In this document: positions 1 to 8,923 of the stretch, piece by piece
How positions within the stretch are numbered: position 1 is the stretch's first letter
Layout: every line of letters starts with the position of its first letter
Assembly (NCBI GenBank): GCA_003226295.1
Contig: CP029803.1
Span: forward strand, 1,731,477 to 1,795,476
Direction of reading: 5' to 3'
Source: Candidatus Moanabacter tarae
GTDB lineage: Bacteria > Verrucomicrobiota > Verrucomicrobiia > Opitutales > UBA2987
Length of the DNA: 64,000 nt
Made by a program: the position numbers and the translations under genes
Notes under the pieces: generated by a model
The model's input: only the letters and a program-made list of their open reading frames with translations
Databases searched by the model: none
What the model was told of the DNA's origin: nothing

Positions 1-525
1 ACTCTCGCTGAAGCAATAAAACGGTTTGTCGACTCTGCGGAACTTTGCCGAAAAAATGGAATTTCAGTCGATATCTTGAGTTGTGGAGGAACTGGAACCT
101 ACTGGATTAGCGCGGTACAACCTGGGATCACAGAGATCGAAGCTGGTGGAGGGATTTTTTGTGACATCCAATACCACAAAAATTTTGGTGTGGCGCACGA
201 TTACGCCCTGACTGTATACTCGACGGTCACCAGTCGGCCCACGCCTACTCGACTCATCTGCGACTCCGGAAGGAAAACCATGAGCACCGATGCCGGCACC
301 CCTAAACCATTAGGTATGCCTGAAGTCACCTCGGTCAGCCTTTCAGCCGAACACGGAATTGTTCAATTCGCTGAACCAACCTCTAAACCGACAGTCGGCG
401 ATCGTATTGAATTCGTCGTCGGATACTCCGACACCACCACCTTTCTCCACGACTACATCTACGGTATCCGCAACGGTATCGTCGAAACTGCCTGGCCCCT
501 ATTGGGAAGAGGGAAATTGCAGTAA
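1..525 (+). CDS. D-threonine aldolase / D-serine dehydratase-like PLP enzyme, C-terminal part (5' end outside window)
   Basis: The frame is open from the first base and ends at a TAA, so this is the last 174 or so residues of a longer gene. The opening Cys-Gly-Gly-Thr-Gly-Thr-Tyr block and the later Asp-Ser-Gly-Arg-Lys stretch belong to fold-type III PLP enzymes of the alanine-racemase/D-threonine-aldolase group. The C-terminal beta domain follows (SAEHG, then GDRIEF and FLHDYIYGIRNG). In characterised D-threonine aldolases and D-serine dehydratases an HxC or HxD pair there binds a metal. The aligned residues here appear to be YSD, so the His ligand may be replaced. Family members cleave beta-hydroxy D-amino acids to glycine and an aldehyde or deaminate D-serine; the real substrate is unknown. 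Confidence 0.8.
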   Translation, partial: TLAEAIKRFVDSAELCRKNGISVDILSCGGTGTYWISAVQPGITEIEAGGGIFCDIQYHKNFGVAHDYALTVYSTVTSRPTPTRLICDSGRKTMSTDAGTPKPLGMPEVTSVSLSAEHGIVQFAEPTSKPTVGDRIEFVVGYSDTTTFLHDYIYGIRNGIVETAWPLLGRGKLQ

Positions 526-857
526 AAGCGTTAATCGGCGGCAAGTTCATGGGTCGAATATCCCCGTTAGTAAAATACGGTTCTTAACATTCGTAGACCA
601 GCCCCCGGAAATTTTAGGCCACGATATCAGTAAAAGATTCGCTGGTAACTGGATCAAAAGGGACAATAGGTGCCACAAGATAAATAATGAAACCCCCAGC
701 TATTTCGAATCTATCCCGGTTAACTGGTTAATCAATCTGCCAAATAAAAACACCATATCTATTAATCCCCCGATTGAGCGCACTAATGGCAGCATCTCAG
801 GAATACTTTTATGTTCCTATAAGGAATAAATCAGCCCACAACTAAAAGCTGAAACAG
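526..857. other. non-coding gap between convergent genes
   Basis: About 330 bases between the stop of the aldolase-like gene and the palindrome at the end of the opposing dehydrogenase gene. One plus-strand frame stays open through part of it, but the reading overlaps the aldolase-like gene out of frame, is rich in Asn, Ser and Ile and matches nothing I know. I see no RNA gene or repeat. Confidence 0.5.
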
Positions 858-889
858 CTTTTGGTCCATAGGATCCTATGGACCAAAAG
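858..889. terminator. 32-bp perfect palindrome overlapping a stop codon (candidate bidirectional terminator)
   Basis: A perfect inverted repeat with half-site CTTTTGGTCCATAGGA and no spacer. It lies between two convergent genes and contains the TAG stop of the minus-strand dehydrogenase. As RNA either strand could form a long hairpin with a small loop, flanked by A-rich and T-rich arms, so a shared terminator is the simplest reading. A protein-binding site is the alternative. Confidence 0.55.
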
Positions 890-1907
890 AGTAGCCCAAC
901 TTAATCGAGAATTCAGGATTCTCTGCCATTCTCAAGTATCCCTCCATAATGTTTTCCACCGGTACAGGATCCGACACAATCCCAACTCCCGTAATACAGC
1001 CGGAAACAATAAACCGATGACTGGTTTCGAGAATCCGGATCTCACTCCATCGTGGATGATCACGGGATGGATCACTGCAGGCTCGCGAAAATATTATATT
1101 CGGTCGGTTTATGTGGGCCTCAGCGCCAAAATCTAGACCAGCTTCGTAAGGAGTCGGGGAAGCACCACAAACCACGGTTCCACCGAAAGCAACGCCACGG
1201 AGGGCATCCTGCAAAGCACTATGCTTTCCACTATATTCGATAACAACATCAGCTCCGCGCTTTGCACAGATTTTTTTTATCTCCTTCCCCGCATCGATTC
1301 GCGTTGGATCTAAAACATGGGTTGCACCCAGATTTTCCGCCACCTTGCGTCGATTTTCGAGTGGATCTACGGCAACAATCGGATGTGCACCTGCCAATCG
1401 AGCAATCTGTAAACCCATAAGGGATATCGCACCTAACCCGAAAAATGCTACTGCATCCCCAATACGGATATGCCCATCACGAATCGCTCCCAAAGAAAAA
1501 TTAGCCGGATCAAGACAAACCCCCGACTGCCAAGGCACTTCTTTCGGTAGCAGCCAGACGCGGGTTTCGGGGACCGTATGCACCCGTTTTATTCCTCCAT
1601 AGGCGAGAACTCGATCGTCTATGGAGAACTTTCTCACCTCTGCGCCGAGTTCGATTATTCGCCCTACTACCATGTTTCCAATCCTCATAGGTTCACTTAC
1701 AGAATCCTTGTTGTGATCGAAAACACTAAGATTAGGATCCATTTTGCCCCGAAAGGCGGTGCCACCTTTGAACCTCGAAAGTTCCGTTCCATGCTTTGCT
1801 GCTCCGAATTGCGCTTCGATGCGCACATCTCTAGGAGCTAACTTTGGTATATCGTAATCACGCCACTCGATCGTGTGGGGTGCCGTACATACTGCTTCTC
1901 TAAGCAT
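876..1907 (-). CDS. medium-chain dehydrogenase/reductase lacking the catalytic zinc cysteine
   Basis: A 343-residue MDR-type oxidoreductase. The N-terminal GroES-like half carries AKHGTE (residues 37-42) where zinc alcohol dehydrogenases have CxxCGTD, so the catalytic zinc ligand is absent. The Rossmann half has FFGLGAIS (155-162) and an acidic residue, Asp181, after the second strand, which favours NAD(H). Length is normal for the family. Substrate is unknown; zinc-independent MDR proteins act on varied aldehydes, enones or sugar derivatives. The ATG is not preceded by a clear ribosome binding site. The gene stands alone, convergent with the aldolase-like gene, and its stop codon lies inside a long palindrome. 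Confidence 0.82.
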   Translation of the reverse strand: MLREAVCTAPHTIEWRDYDIPKLAPRDVRIEAQFGAAKHGTELSRFKGGTAFRGKMDPNLSVFDHNKDSVSEPMRIGNMVVGRIIELGAEVRKFSIDDRVLAYGGIKRVHTVPETRVWLLPKEVPWQSGVCLDPANFSLGAIRDGHIRIGDAVAFFGLGAISLMGLQIARLAGAHPIVAVDPLENRRKVAENLGATHVLDPTRIDAGKEIKKICAKRGADVVIEYSGKHSALQDALRGVAFGGTVVCGASPTPYEAGLDFGAEAHINRPNIIFSRACSDPSRDHPRWSEIRILETSHRFIVSGCITGVGIVSDPVPVENIMEGYLRMAENPEFSIKLGYSFGP

Positions 1908-2237
1908 GAAATAGAGAGAATTATTTTTTCTGACTTATGCGAGATCCATCTGAGGTAATTATGAATCTTTGGGGAACTTAAAGTCTGATAACATCTTAAC
2001 CAAAATTAACCCAACTGTCGATGGTGTGGGACAAACATTTAATTCTCCATTTATACTGCTTTAGATGTTCAGACTTATCAGGGGTCGGGATCGAAAGCCA
2101 AAAGATATTGCTGCAAACAGTCTTGGACTAGTCTTTTGTACCCTTGCTGAAATACTTGAGATTCCAGAGGTCAGTCTTTATCAATTTGCCCCTATAAAGC
2201 TCACGGAAAAATGCTATAGACGAGGGAAACTAGTCTA
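1908..2237. other. divergent intergenic region
   Basis: 330 bases between the divergent MDR and hydroxyacid dehydrogenase genes. It must hold both promoters, but I cannot pick out a convincing -35/-10 pair. I see no palindrome of note and no RNA gene. Confidence 0.4.
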
Positions 2238-3242
2238 GTGAATACTTTAAAAACAGCCTGTGTCGCCTGGGACGCTGAAGAAATTCCCGAATGGGTGCCA
2301 CCCCAAATTGAAGCGGCCGGGGTCAAATTCGAAGCTCTACAATGTCAGACTGCTAGTGAGGCTCTGTTGTTCGCACGTAACGCCGATATAATATGGGTTA
2401 TGGGTGGCTCTAACTTGATCACGAGGGAGATTATACCACAACTGGATTCCTGTGGAGCCATAATTCGGAGCGGCAGTGGAACAGACAATATTCCTGTAGA
2501 CCTTGCTACCGAATATGGCATCATCGTTGCAAACACACCAGATGCTACGACTGTCCCTGTAGCTGAACACACCATAGGACTACTCCTTTCGGTAGTGCGA
2601 CGCATCCCCATCCACGATCGTCTTGTACGACAGGGTGAGTGGAATGACTCTAAATCAACACCCCGTTTTTTACTCCAGGGAAGTACAGTTGGATTGATAG
2701 GTTTCGGTAGAATCGCACGCTGTGTTGCGGATCGGCTCGCTCCCTTCGGGGTAAAACTAATTTTAGTCTATGATCCCTTTGTCGATGCTGAGGCGATAGT
2801 AAAAGGCAACGTCAAGAATGTCGATCTCCCGCAACTACTATCTGAATCAGACTTTATCTCCATTCATACTCCACTTCTCGAAGAGACACATCATCTGATC
2901 AGTGAAGTCGAGATTTCCCAAATGAAATCGACTTGTGTGGTTATCAACACCTCCAGAGGATCCGTTGTTGATAACAAAGCGCTCGCCAACGCTTTGAGAG
3001 AGGGAAGAGTTTGGGGTGCAGGCCTTGATGTGTTAGAAAGCGAACCGCCAGATGAAGACGATTTGCTACTGCAATTGGATAATGTCGTCCTGACATCACA
3101 CATCGGCGCGCGGCACGAGGGCCACTTGGACGGATTCTGGCAGCTTTCCGTTGAGACGATCATTGACTTGTCTCGCGGGAAGTGGCCGGTGTCTTACGTG
3201 AATCCAGGAGTAAAACCTCGATGGAAATTAACGGAAAGATAG
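2238..3242 (+). CDS. D-2-hydroxyacid dehydrogenase (NAD-dependent, PGDH/hydroxypyruvate reductase type)
   Basis: A 334-residue member of the D-isomer-specific 2-hydroxyacid dehydrogenase family, which interconverts 2-oxo acids and D-2-hydroxy acids. The nucleotide-binding motif GFGRIA is at 155-160, and Asp179 after the second strand points to NAD. The catalytic triad is complete: Arg240 (NTSRG), Glu269 (LESEPP) and His288 (TSHIG). The GTDNIPVDLA segment (81-90) is the usual substrate-loop region. Translation most likely starts at a GTG, with GAGGG about 11 bases upstream. It reads alone and is convergent with a second, only distantly similar, dehydrogenase of the same family, so the pair is not a recent duplication. 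Confidence 0.9.
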   Translation: MNTLKTACVAWDAEEIPEWVPPQIEAAGVKFEALQCQTASEALLFARNADIIWVMGGSNLITREIIPQLDSCGAIIRSGSGTDNIPVDLATEYGIIVANTPDATTVPVAEHTIGLLLSVVRRIPIHDRLVRQGEWNDSKSTPRFLLQGSTVGLIGFGRIARCVADRLAPFGVKLILVYDPFVDAEAIVKGNVKNVDLPQLLSESDFISIHTPLLEETHHLISEVEISQMKSTCVVINTSRGSVVDNKALANALREGRVWGAGLDVLESEPPDEDDLLLQLDNVVLTSHIGARHEGHLDGFWQLSVETIIDLSRGKWPVSYVNPGVKPRWKLTER

Positions 3243-3404
3243 AAAAAGCCGGGGATCTTTGACTTGAGGACTCGAATTTGAGGATAACGCTTACACCCTC
3301 ACAAAAAACTTAAAGAAACTTAGATCTGATTTCCTTTAGGATAGGAGTTCTTGGACATTATTTCAGTCCCCGAGGCATATATTTTGAAGACTGAAATGAG
3401 TGAT

Positions 3405-4373
3405 TCAACGCAACAGCGTAGTCACCAGATTTATTGGCGGTTTACCCTCCGCGATACGAACTACATTCTCAGCTGCCGCCCCAAAGCGGCGACGTGGTGT
3501 CCCTGGTGTGTAAGCAGAGCTATGGGGTGTGGCAATTACGTTGTCCATCCTTAACAATGGACTATTCGGATCCAATGGTTCATGAGAAAAAACGTCCAAC
3601 CCCGCACCTTTTATCTGCCCAGTCTTCAAGGCCTGGATAAGAGCCGCCTCATCAATCAGTCCTCCTCGCGCGATATTAATTAATACCGCTGTGGGTTTCA
3701 TCAACTCTAGGGCCCGCTGATCTATCAAATGCCTAGTTTCGGAATTAAGATGAAGATGAAGAGAGAGATAATCTGATCTAGCTAACACGCTATCCAAATC
3801 AGATGGTTTACCAATAAAATCAAGGTGATATTTGTCTTGGTCCTCCTTAGAAACATCAGAGATTTCCGTGGCAATAATACGCATGCCAAGCGGCCAAACT
3901 CTTTCAGCAACAGCCCGTGCGCTTGCCCCAAATCCAATCAGCCCCACCGTTCGTCCCGCTAACTCTTCGCATAGAGTTGGTTTCCAATCTTGAGCACGAT
4001 TAAGGTGGAGGTTCTTAGTGAAGCAAAGAATTACCATTAGAACATGCTCTGCCAATGGAACCGCGCTAAGCGGCCCCGGAGAATTGGCCAAAGCCAACTC
4101 TCGTTCAAGGAAGAAGGCAACGTCTACATGCTCGGTGCCATTGGTTGTGACTTGCCAAAGTTTTACCCCAGCGCCCACCGCAGTATTAATAAGATCACGG
4201 CTTCCAAACTGTCCCCCAGGATCAACTACTACTTCGATGCCTTTAAACTGCTCTACAATACTTTGCTCCGGATCGAAAATCTGAATGGGAAAGCGTCCGT
4301 CAATCGCTTTTTCAAAATACCCAAAATTACGACGATCCACCCCATCCTCGCCTCGTAAATATAGAATCTTCAT
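3405..4373 (-). CDS. D-2-hydroxyacid dehydrogenase family protein
   Basis: A 322-residue NAD-dependent 2-hydroxyacid dehydrogenase. GFGASA (147-152) is the dinucleotide motif, with Glu170 (IIATE) after the second strand indicating NAD. Arg236 (NIARGG), Glu265 (SHEPLD) and His284 (TPHSS) form the expected catalytic set. It follows the HpcH/HpaI aldolase gene on the same strand after a gap of only 15 bases, so the two are almost certainly cotranscribed. That pairing suggests reduction of, or supply of, a 2-oxo acid handled by the aldolase; the substrate is not predictable. It is quite diverged from the dehydrogenase encoded convergently next door. Confidence 0.9.
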   Translation of the reverse strand: MKILYLRGEDGVDRRNFGYFEKAIDGRFPIQIFDPEQSIVEQFKGIEVVVDPGGQFGSRDLINTAVGAGVKLWQVTTNGTEHVDVAFFLERELALANSPGPLSAVPLAEHVLMVILCFTKNLHLNRAQDWKPTLCEELAGRTVGLIGFGASARAVAERVWPLGMRIIATEISDVSKEDQDKYHLDFIGKPSDLDSVLARSDYLSLHLHLNSETRHLIDQRALELMKPTAVLINIARGGLIDEAALIQALKTGQIKGAGLDVFSHEPLDPNSPLLRMDNVIATPHSSAYTPGTPRRRFGAAAENVVRIAEGKPPINLVTTLLR

Positions 4374-4388
4374 TGCAAAAACGATTGC

Positions 4389-5108
4389 TCAGGAATTAGA
4401 CGGCTCCTCGATAAAAATGGTAACGCCAAGATCGGCGTATTTTTGTCGATTGTTCGGACTCGTTCTGTAGCAAACCGCAACGCTACAGTCAGCAAGCTGC
4501 TCGACCACGTGCCGCACACATTCATCGACAGATTTAAACGGATAGTGTGGATGCATATCGAGACTGAAATCTAAATCGTTGGGACCAAAGGAGAGACAAT
4601 CTACTCCCTTCTTAGCCAATTGACTCGCATTAGTTACTGCATCCACTGACTCCAATTGCAGTATTAACACTCCAAACTCGCTCCACCAATGGGCGTACTC
4701 GATCCGATCAGTTGGAACATCAGAACCCTTACGAGGCTCCCCCCAACTTCGATTACCAATGGGCAAATAGTACATTCCTGCAATAGCTTCATCGACCGTT
4801 GACTTCAACTCCACCTGGGGAACCTCAATTCCGGAGGGACCCAGATCAAGATAATTGCCCGCGAGAAAGGCATTTCGCGTATGTTCAATCCTCAAAAGAA
4901 TCGGAATACCAAGCTCATCGAGTGCTTCGCAGAAAGTGAATAACTCTTTTTCATCAAAAGGAGAATGCTGACCATCAACATGAATAAAATCGTAAGTTTG
5001 CTTATCGAGGATTCCTTTGACATGATCCGGTTCCGATGAAATTGGGACCTGCATTCCTACAATGGTATCCCCTTTGTGGATACGCTGTTTCAAATTTAAT
5101 TGGTTCAT
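4389..5108 (-). CDS. HpcH/HpaI-family class II aldolase
   Basis: A 239-residue HpcH/HpaI-type pyruvate-dependent aldolase, the family that cleaves 4-hydroxy-2-oxo acids to pyruvate and an aldehyde using a divalent metal. Family features are present: catalytic-type His48 in DGQHSP (45-50), Arg73 in LLRIE, metal ligand Glu153 in QLESVDAV, and the acidic GPNDLDFS block with Asp178. GIEVPQV (93-99) matches the substrate-binding strand. The family's usual DLEH is DGQH here. First gene of a two-gene unit with the downstream hydroxyacid dehydrogenase. A role at the end of an acid-sugar or hydroxy-acid breakdown route is inferred from family and context. Confidence 0.87.
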   Translation of the reverse strand: MNQLNLKQRIHKGDTIVGMQVPISSEPDHVKGILDKQTYDFIHVDGQHSPFDEKELFTFCEALDELGIPILLRIEHTRNAFLAGNYLDLGPSGIEVPQVELKSTVDEAIAGMYYLPIGNRSWGEPRKGSDVPTDRIEYAHWWSEFGVLILQLESVDAVTNASQLAKKGVDCLSFGPNDLDFSLDMHPHYPFKSVDECVRHVVEQLADCSVAVCYRTSPNNRQKYADLGVTIFIEEPSNS

Positions 5109-5419
5109 GGTTTTGGGATATGCCTAGACTCAGAAGATTATCTTGAGGACCGTCAAAGCAAATGAACACCATGGAATCCTGTTTATCATCAACACGGTCG
5201 CAGAGTTGCGAGTTCTTGTTCCGAATATTCACGGAAATCTCACTCGACTAAATCGCCTTTCGGTATGAAAAAGCTTTAGAATTGTGACAAATACTCTCCT
5301 CGAGAACTCGGTGTTGTCTATCTGGAAAGCGTTTTGATCGATAAAAATCTCTACAAATACCAATAGGGAAAATCCCCATCACCAGCTCCCATAAATTAAT
5401 CAGTAAAGGTGCAGATCCT
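5109..5419. other. intergenic region upstream of the aldolase gene
   Basis: 311 bases between the PhyH stop and the aldolase start on the same strand. Open frames here run into the PhyH gene out of frame and look spurious. No hairpin terminator or strong promoter stands out. Confidence 0.4.
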
Positions 5420-6307
5420 CTAGCCAACAAAGTGCCGATAGAGCGGTTTAACCTCTTCAGGGAGAGATTCGTAGACTCTGCGATCAATGGGAGGATTTTC
5501 GTAATTTTTGGTTTCCCTTTCGACAACCATCATGTCGTGTTCCGGACGCCCCTTCATCGTAGGGTTCAAATTTAACCACCAAGGAGCATAGCGAACAAGA
5601 ATTGCTACTCTTGGATGATCAGATTGATTTGGGGCCACTGCATGCCAAAGTCGGCTATCATAAAGGAGTACACTTCCCGCTTCTCCAGTTGCTTGGACTT
5701 CGGTTGGGTACGGACTGTCGGTCTCAAATCCAGGTAGAGGGTCCGCCGATTCAGCGGAGTCGGTTCGGTTCCGTTCGAGCACAGCTCGAACGGAAGGATT
5801 TTGGTTCATACGGTGACTTCCAGGTAGAAGAAAAGTTCCCCCGTTTTCCTCGGTAAAATCTGATAACATCCAGATCGTGGCAAGATGTAGGAGTGTGTCC
5901 GGATAAGGAGCTCTGATATGAGAAGAATTGGTTTGGTTATAGGGCCAATCAGCATGCCAGTAGCCGCGTTCGTTTCCGGGATAATTAATCACGCAACTCG
6001 TACTTGAAATCCGGCTCCAAGGTCCGAAAAATGCTTCCGCAACATCAAGGATTTGGCTATTAGCGAGATAAGGAGCAAACGCCTGTGTCTCATTGATTAC
6101 CTGAAGCATGTTGCCCACGCCTTTCACTCCAATCCGATGACCCCGAGCCCGAATCGCATTCTGTTCTGCCGCGGATTCGGCATCATGGCGGGCTTGGGCA
6201 CTAACAACACTATCACGTACTCCAGAGACCTCACTATTCGGTATGATCCCTTGCAAAATACTGAATCCGTTCAATCGGATCTCTAGGAGATTTTCTTCTA
6301 ACGCCAT
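5420..6307 (-). CDS. phytanoyl-CoA dioxygenase (PhyH) family protein
   Basis: A 295-residue Fe(II)/2-oxoglutarate-dependent oxygenase of the PhyH family. The facial triad is clear: His118 and Asp120 in YWHADWPY, and the distal His222 in SRLWHAVAPN, with Arg233 eleven residues on as the 2-oxoglutarate carboxylate anchor. GGTFLLPGSH (157-165) is the typical PhyH strand. Such enzymes hydroxylate unactivated carbons; bacterial members act on many substrates and the one here is unknown. It lies upstream of the aldolase-dehydrogenase pair and downstream of an RraA-like gene, all on the minus strand with gaps of 200-300 bases, so one transcript is possible but not shown. Confidence 0.9.
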   Translation of the reverse strand: MALEENLLEIRLNGFSILQGIIPNSEVSGVRDSVVSAQARHDAESAAEQNAIRARGHRIGVKGVGNMLQVINETQAFAPYLANSQILDVAEAFFGPWSRISSTSCVINYPGNERGYWHADWPYNQTNSSHIRAPYPDTLLHLATIWMLSDFTEENGGTFLLPGSHRMNQNPSVRAVLERNRTDSAESADPLPGFETDSPYPTEVQATGEAGSVLLYDSRLWHAVAPNQSDHPRVAILVRYAPWWLNLNPTMKGRPEHDMMVVERETKNYENPPIDRRVYESLPEEVKPLYRHFVG

Positions 6308-6500
6308 TGATAGATATTATTAAGGATTACTGTTGTCTTATCGAAAAACAGAAAAGAATGCCACCTAGAGGTTTGCCAACGCACTCCGTCGGGGAATACA
6401 CGAAAATGTTGTTTTCAGCCGTTACAGAAATTTAAACCGGTTATCTCCCCCAGTGCAGCTCTAATTCTCAAAGCACGATCCAAGCTCCATCCATAGGGTT

Positions 6501-7409
6501 CTACCAAGTTCGTTCCTTTAGATAGTCTTGAATAGCGTGTTTTGGCACCGGCAATTCATCTAGATGGTCTTCCAGCCAAGTCGAAAAGTCTTTCTCAATT
6601 TTCTCACTCCAGCGACCGTCAATTTCTCCTGGCAGGTAGACCCCTTCCTCCAGACGGCTCTTACCAAATATGTCTCTAAGATGCACGATCTCCGCCTGTT
6701 TAACCGTATTCTCAGCAAGGTGAGGAGGAATGAATACTACGGCATCTTCTTTGCCCAAGACAACGTCTCCGGGCATCGCAGTAACCCCACCAATTCGGGT
6801 GGGGCAGTTAAGGCCTGTCAACATGATGGTGGGAGCAGCAACCGATGGGTGCCAACCCCTTACGAAACAAGCAAAATCAGGCAGCTCTTTAATTCCCGCT
6901 ATATCCCGAACCGAATTATTGTGGACCACTCCGTTGCCTGTCTTCGCCTTGATCGATGCAGCTAGATTGTCACCTATAACAGCACCATGATCAATTTTCC
7001 CGTAGACATCCGCTACGTAGATATCTCCCTGCACCAAGGCGTTTATAGGCCAATGAATATGATCTCCTTCGTGGCTACCCTCCTCACCCTGTTTATCTAG
7101 GGCCTGACGCACATCCGGCCGTCTCGGCATAAAAGTAGCCGTCAAGGCCCGACCGCAAAGAACCCCCTCTGGATGCGTGCAAGTAAACCCGTTTTCAAAC
7201 TGATACTCGTATTCAGCTCCTTTGCAACTAGACCAAGCCTGGGTCAAAGTAACACCCTTCATTCGCTCAATGATATCATCTGGCACCTTAGGGCGTCCGT
7301 CTGGAAAGCGCTCCCCTTTCCAATCAGATGTGTATTCGATTAGATGTTCCTTCGTAAAGGTTCCAATCGGGCTCCGTTTGTAGATCTCAGCGTTTCCTTC
7401 GGTCGACAT
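6501..7409 (-). CDS. RraA-like / 4-hydroxy-4-methyl-2-oxoglutarate aldolase-type protein, extended form
   Basis: A 302-residue protein with an RraA-type core from about residue 45 to 240. The core has IGDNLAASIKAKTGNGVV (145-162) followed by the signature Arg168-Asp169 pair, matching the GD...GxxG...RD pattern that binds metal and substrate in HMG/CHA aldolases. N- and C-terminal extensions make it longer than the roughly 160-230 residue RraA proteins. Members include aldolases for 4-hydroxy-4-methyl-2-oxoglutarate, oxaloacetate decarboxylases and RNase E inhibitors; with these neighbours an enzymatic role is more likely. A shorter relative lies near 27.5 kb. Confidence 0.82.
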   Translation of the reverse strand: MSTEGNAEIYKRSPIGTFTKEHLIEYTSDWKGERFPDGRPKVPDDIIERMKGVTLTQAWSSCKGAEYEYQFENGFTCTHPEGVLCGRALTATFMPRRPDVRQALDKQGEEGSHEGDHIHWPINALVQGDIYVADVYGKIDHGAVIGDNLAASIKAKTGNGVVHNNSVRDIAGIKELPDFACFVRGWHPSVAAPTIMLTGLNCPTRIGGVTAMPGDVVLGKEDAVVFIPPHLAENTVKQAEIVHLRDIFGKSRLEEGVYLPGEIDGRWSEKIEKDFSTWLEDHLDELPVPKHAIQDYLKERTW

Positions 7410-7819
7410 ACTTCCAATCTCCTTGTTCCATCGCCAATTGCAAAATTGCGAAAATTAATTTAATCTGGATAAAGTTGGAGATCTTAGAGTCCAAGGTCGA
7501 GATGATATTGAAATTTCCAATCAAAACGATACAGAATTCATGCCCGGAACTTTGACGAAACCAACTATTCTTAATAGGTATGGCCCTATTATGCTCCCTT
7601 ACCCAATTATACCGCTACCTGATCTGTGAAGAAAGTGAGGCTTCTCCTCAGACCACCGGCCAAAATGATCCTCTCCAACAATCTCGACGAAATTTTCTAA
7701 ACCTTCCCTTCACACAAAAGTTGTAGTTATAGTCAGTATTCAAACCAAGAATGTAAAATCCGCGGTTGATTATCTAATAAGATTAAGAATACTCGTTGGT
7801 TCTAAAACCGCCTAGTTCT
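7410..7819. other. divergent intergenic region
   Basis: About 410 bases between the divergent RraA-like and PhyH genes. AT-rich near the plus-strand gene. An upstream in-frame TTG at 7796 could extend the PhyH gene slightly. I see no convincing promoter, palindrome or RNA. Confidence 0.4.
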
Positions 7820-8794
7820 ATGCAATCAAATCTGAAAACACCACAGCTTTCATTCGGAGGACAACCATTGGACATGGCCCCCGAATCAATGGGGCAATTA
7901 CGCAGCTCCATCGATGCGATTGACGATCGGGATGAATTGCACCGCAGGGTAGCATTAGACGGCTACCTGTTTCTTCCAGGTTATCTCGACCGCAAAGAAG
8001 TCAAGATTGCTCGGCAGAGTTCTCTCCAGAAACTAAACGAAAAGGGAATCTTTCAGGAGGGATACGATCTTGACGAAGCCATTCTTAAGCCTGGCCAGGT
8101 TCTGCGTTCATCTCAGGAAGTACCCATCGGCAACGAGCCTCTTTTGAAGCTTCTCTACAGCGGCCGTATGATCGAGTTCTATAGTTTCTTTTTAGGCGGT
8201 CCTGTAATCCATTTTGACTACACATGGTTCCGTTCGAAGTCGTCTGCTGATTCAGCAGTCTCGAATCCCCACTGCGATATTGTCTATATGTCACGAGGCT
8301 CAACAAGAAACCGTTATACATCGTGGACCCCGCTTGGCGATATTCCCTTGGTAATGGGAGGCCTAATGATTCTGGAGGGTTCCCACCTCCAGGAAGAACT
8401 TAAGGCAACCTACGGACGGAGCGATGTTGATCTCTATTGCGAGAATATCGGTGAAGCGGCTGAGATTATGGCGCGGGCAAAAGCCGAAAATCGTGACCTT
8501 ACTGAGGAAGAAAAGCAGGGAATCACTTGGACAACTATGGGAGCCTACTGTGAAAGTGCCGTCGAAGCCCGTAAAACAATCGGGGGCCGCTGGCTAACTT
8601 CCGAATATAAAATGGGTGACTTACTCATTTTTACAATGTTTACAATGCACGCTGGAAACGACAATCAAACCAATCGACTTCGTATCTCAACAGATACCCG
8701 CTATCAACCTGCCTCCGATTCAATTGATAAACGCTGGGTCGGAGATACTGTCGGGAATTGGGATATCCGCGATAAACAGGGAATGATTTGCTAG
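7820..8794 (+). CDS. phytanoyl-CoA dioxygenase (PhyH) family protein, module 1
   Basis: A 324-residue PhyH oxygenase. Iron ligands are His151 and Asp153 (PHCDIVY) and His277 (MHAGN), with an Arg at 286 or 288 for 2-oxoglutarate; GGLMILEGSH (180-189) is the family strand. I chose the ATG because the residues after it (SFGGQPLDMAPES then GQLRSSIDAI) resemble N-termini of relatives. A TTG further in, at 7868, follows a GGAGG with ideal spacing and is a serious alternative. The distal His is preceded by GRWLTSEYKMGD, a feature shared with the PhyH near 32 kb. It heads a run with two enolase-superfamily genes. Confidence 0.9.
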   Translation: MQSNLKTPQLSFGGQPLDMAPESMGQLRSSIDAIDDRDELHRRVALDGYLFLPGYLDRKEVKIARQSSLQKLNEKGIFQEGYDLDEAILKPGQVLRSSQEVPIGNEPLLKLLYSGRMIEFYSFFLGGPVIHFDYTWFRSKSSADSAVSNPHCDIVYMSRGSTRNRYTSWTPLGDIPLVMGGLMILEGSHLQEELKATYGRSDVDLYCENIGEAAEIMARAKAENRDLTEEEKQGITWTTMGAYCESAVEARKTIGGRWLTSEYKMGDLLIFTMFTMHAGNDNQTNRLRISTDTRYQPASDSIDKRWVGDTVGNWDIRDKQGMIC

Positions 8795-8923
8795 AATTTT
8801 TCTGATTTACCTCGCTCGAAAAGATTTTGGCTGAGAAACCTAAAAGCGGAAGTTTTACACAAAATGGGTAAAAAGTGACCGAATATATTGCAATTTTTAT
8901 AATTCGCCCACCAGAATCTCAGA

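Noticed and set aside
359-829. 156-codon plus-strand frame overlapping the aldolase-like gene
   Set aside because: It overlaps a well-supported gene out of frame and its remainder has biased composition with no recognisable family.
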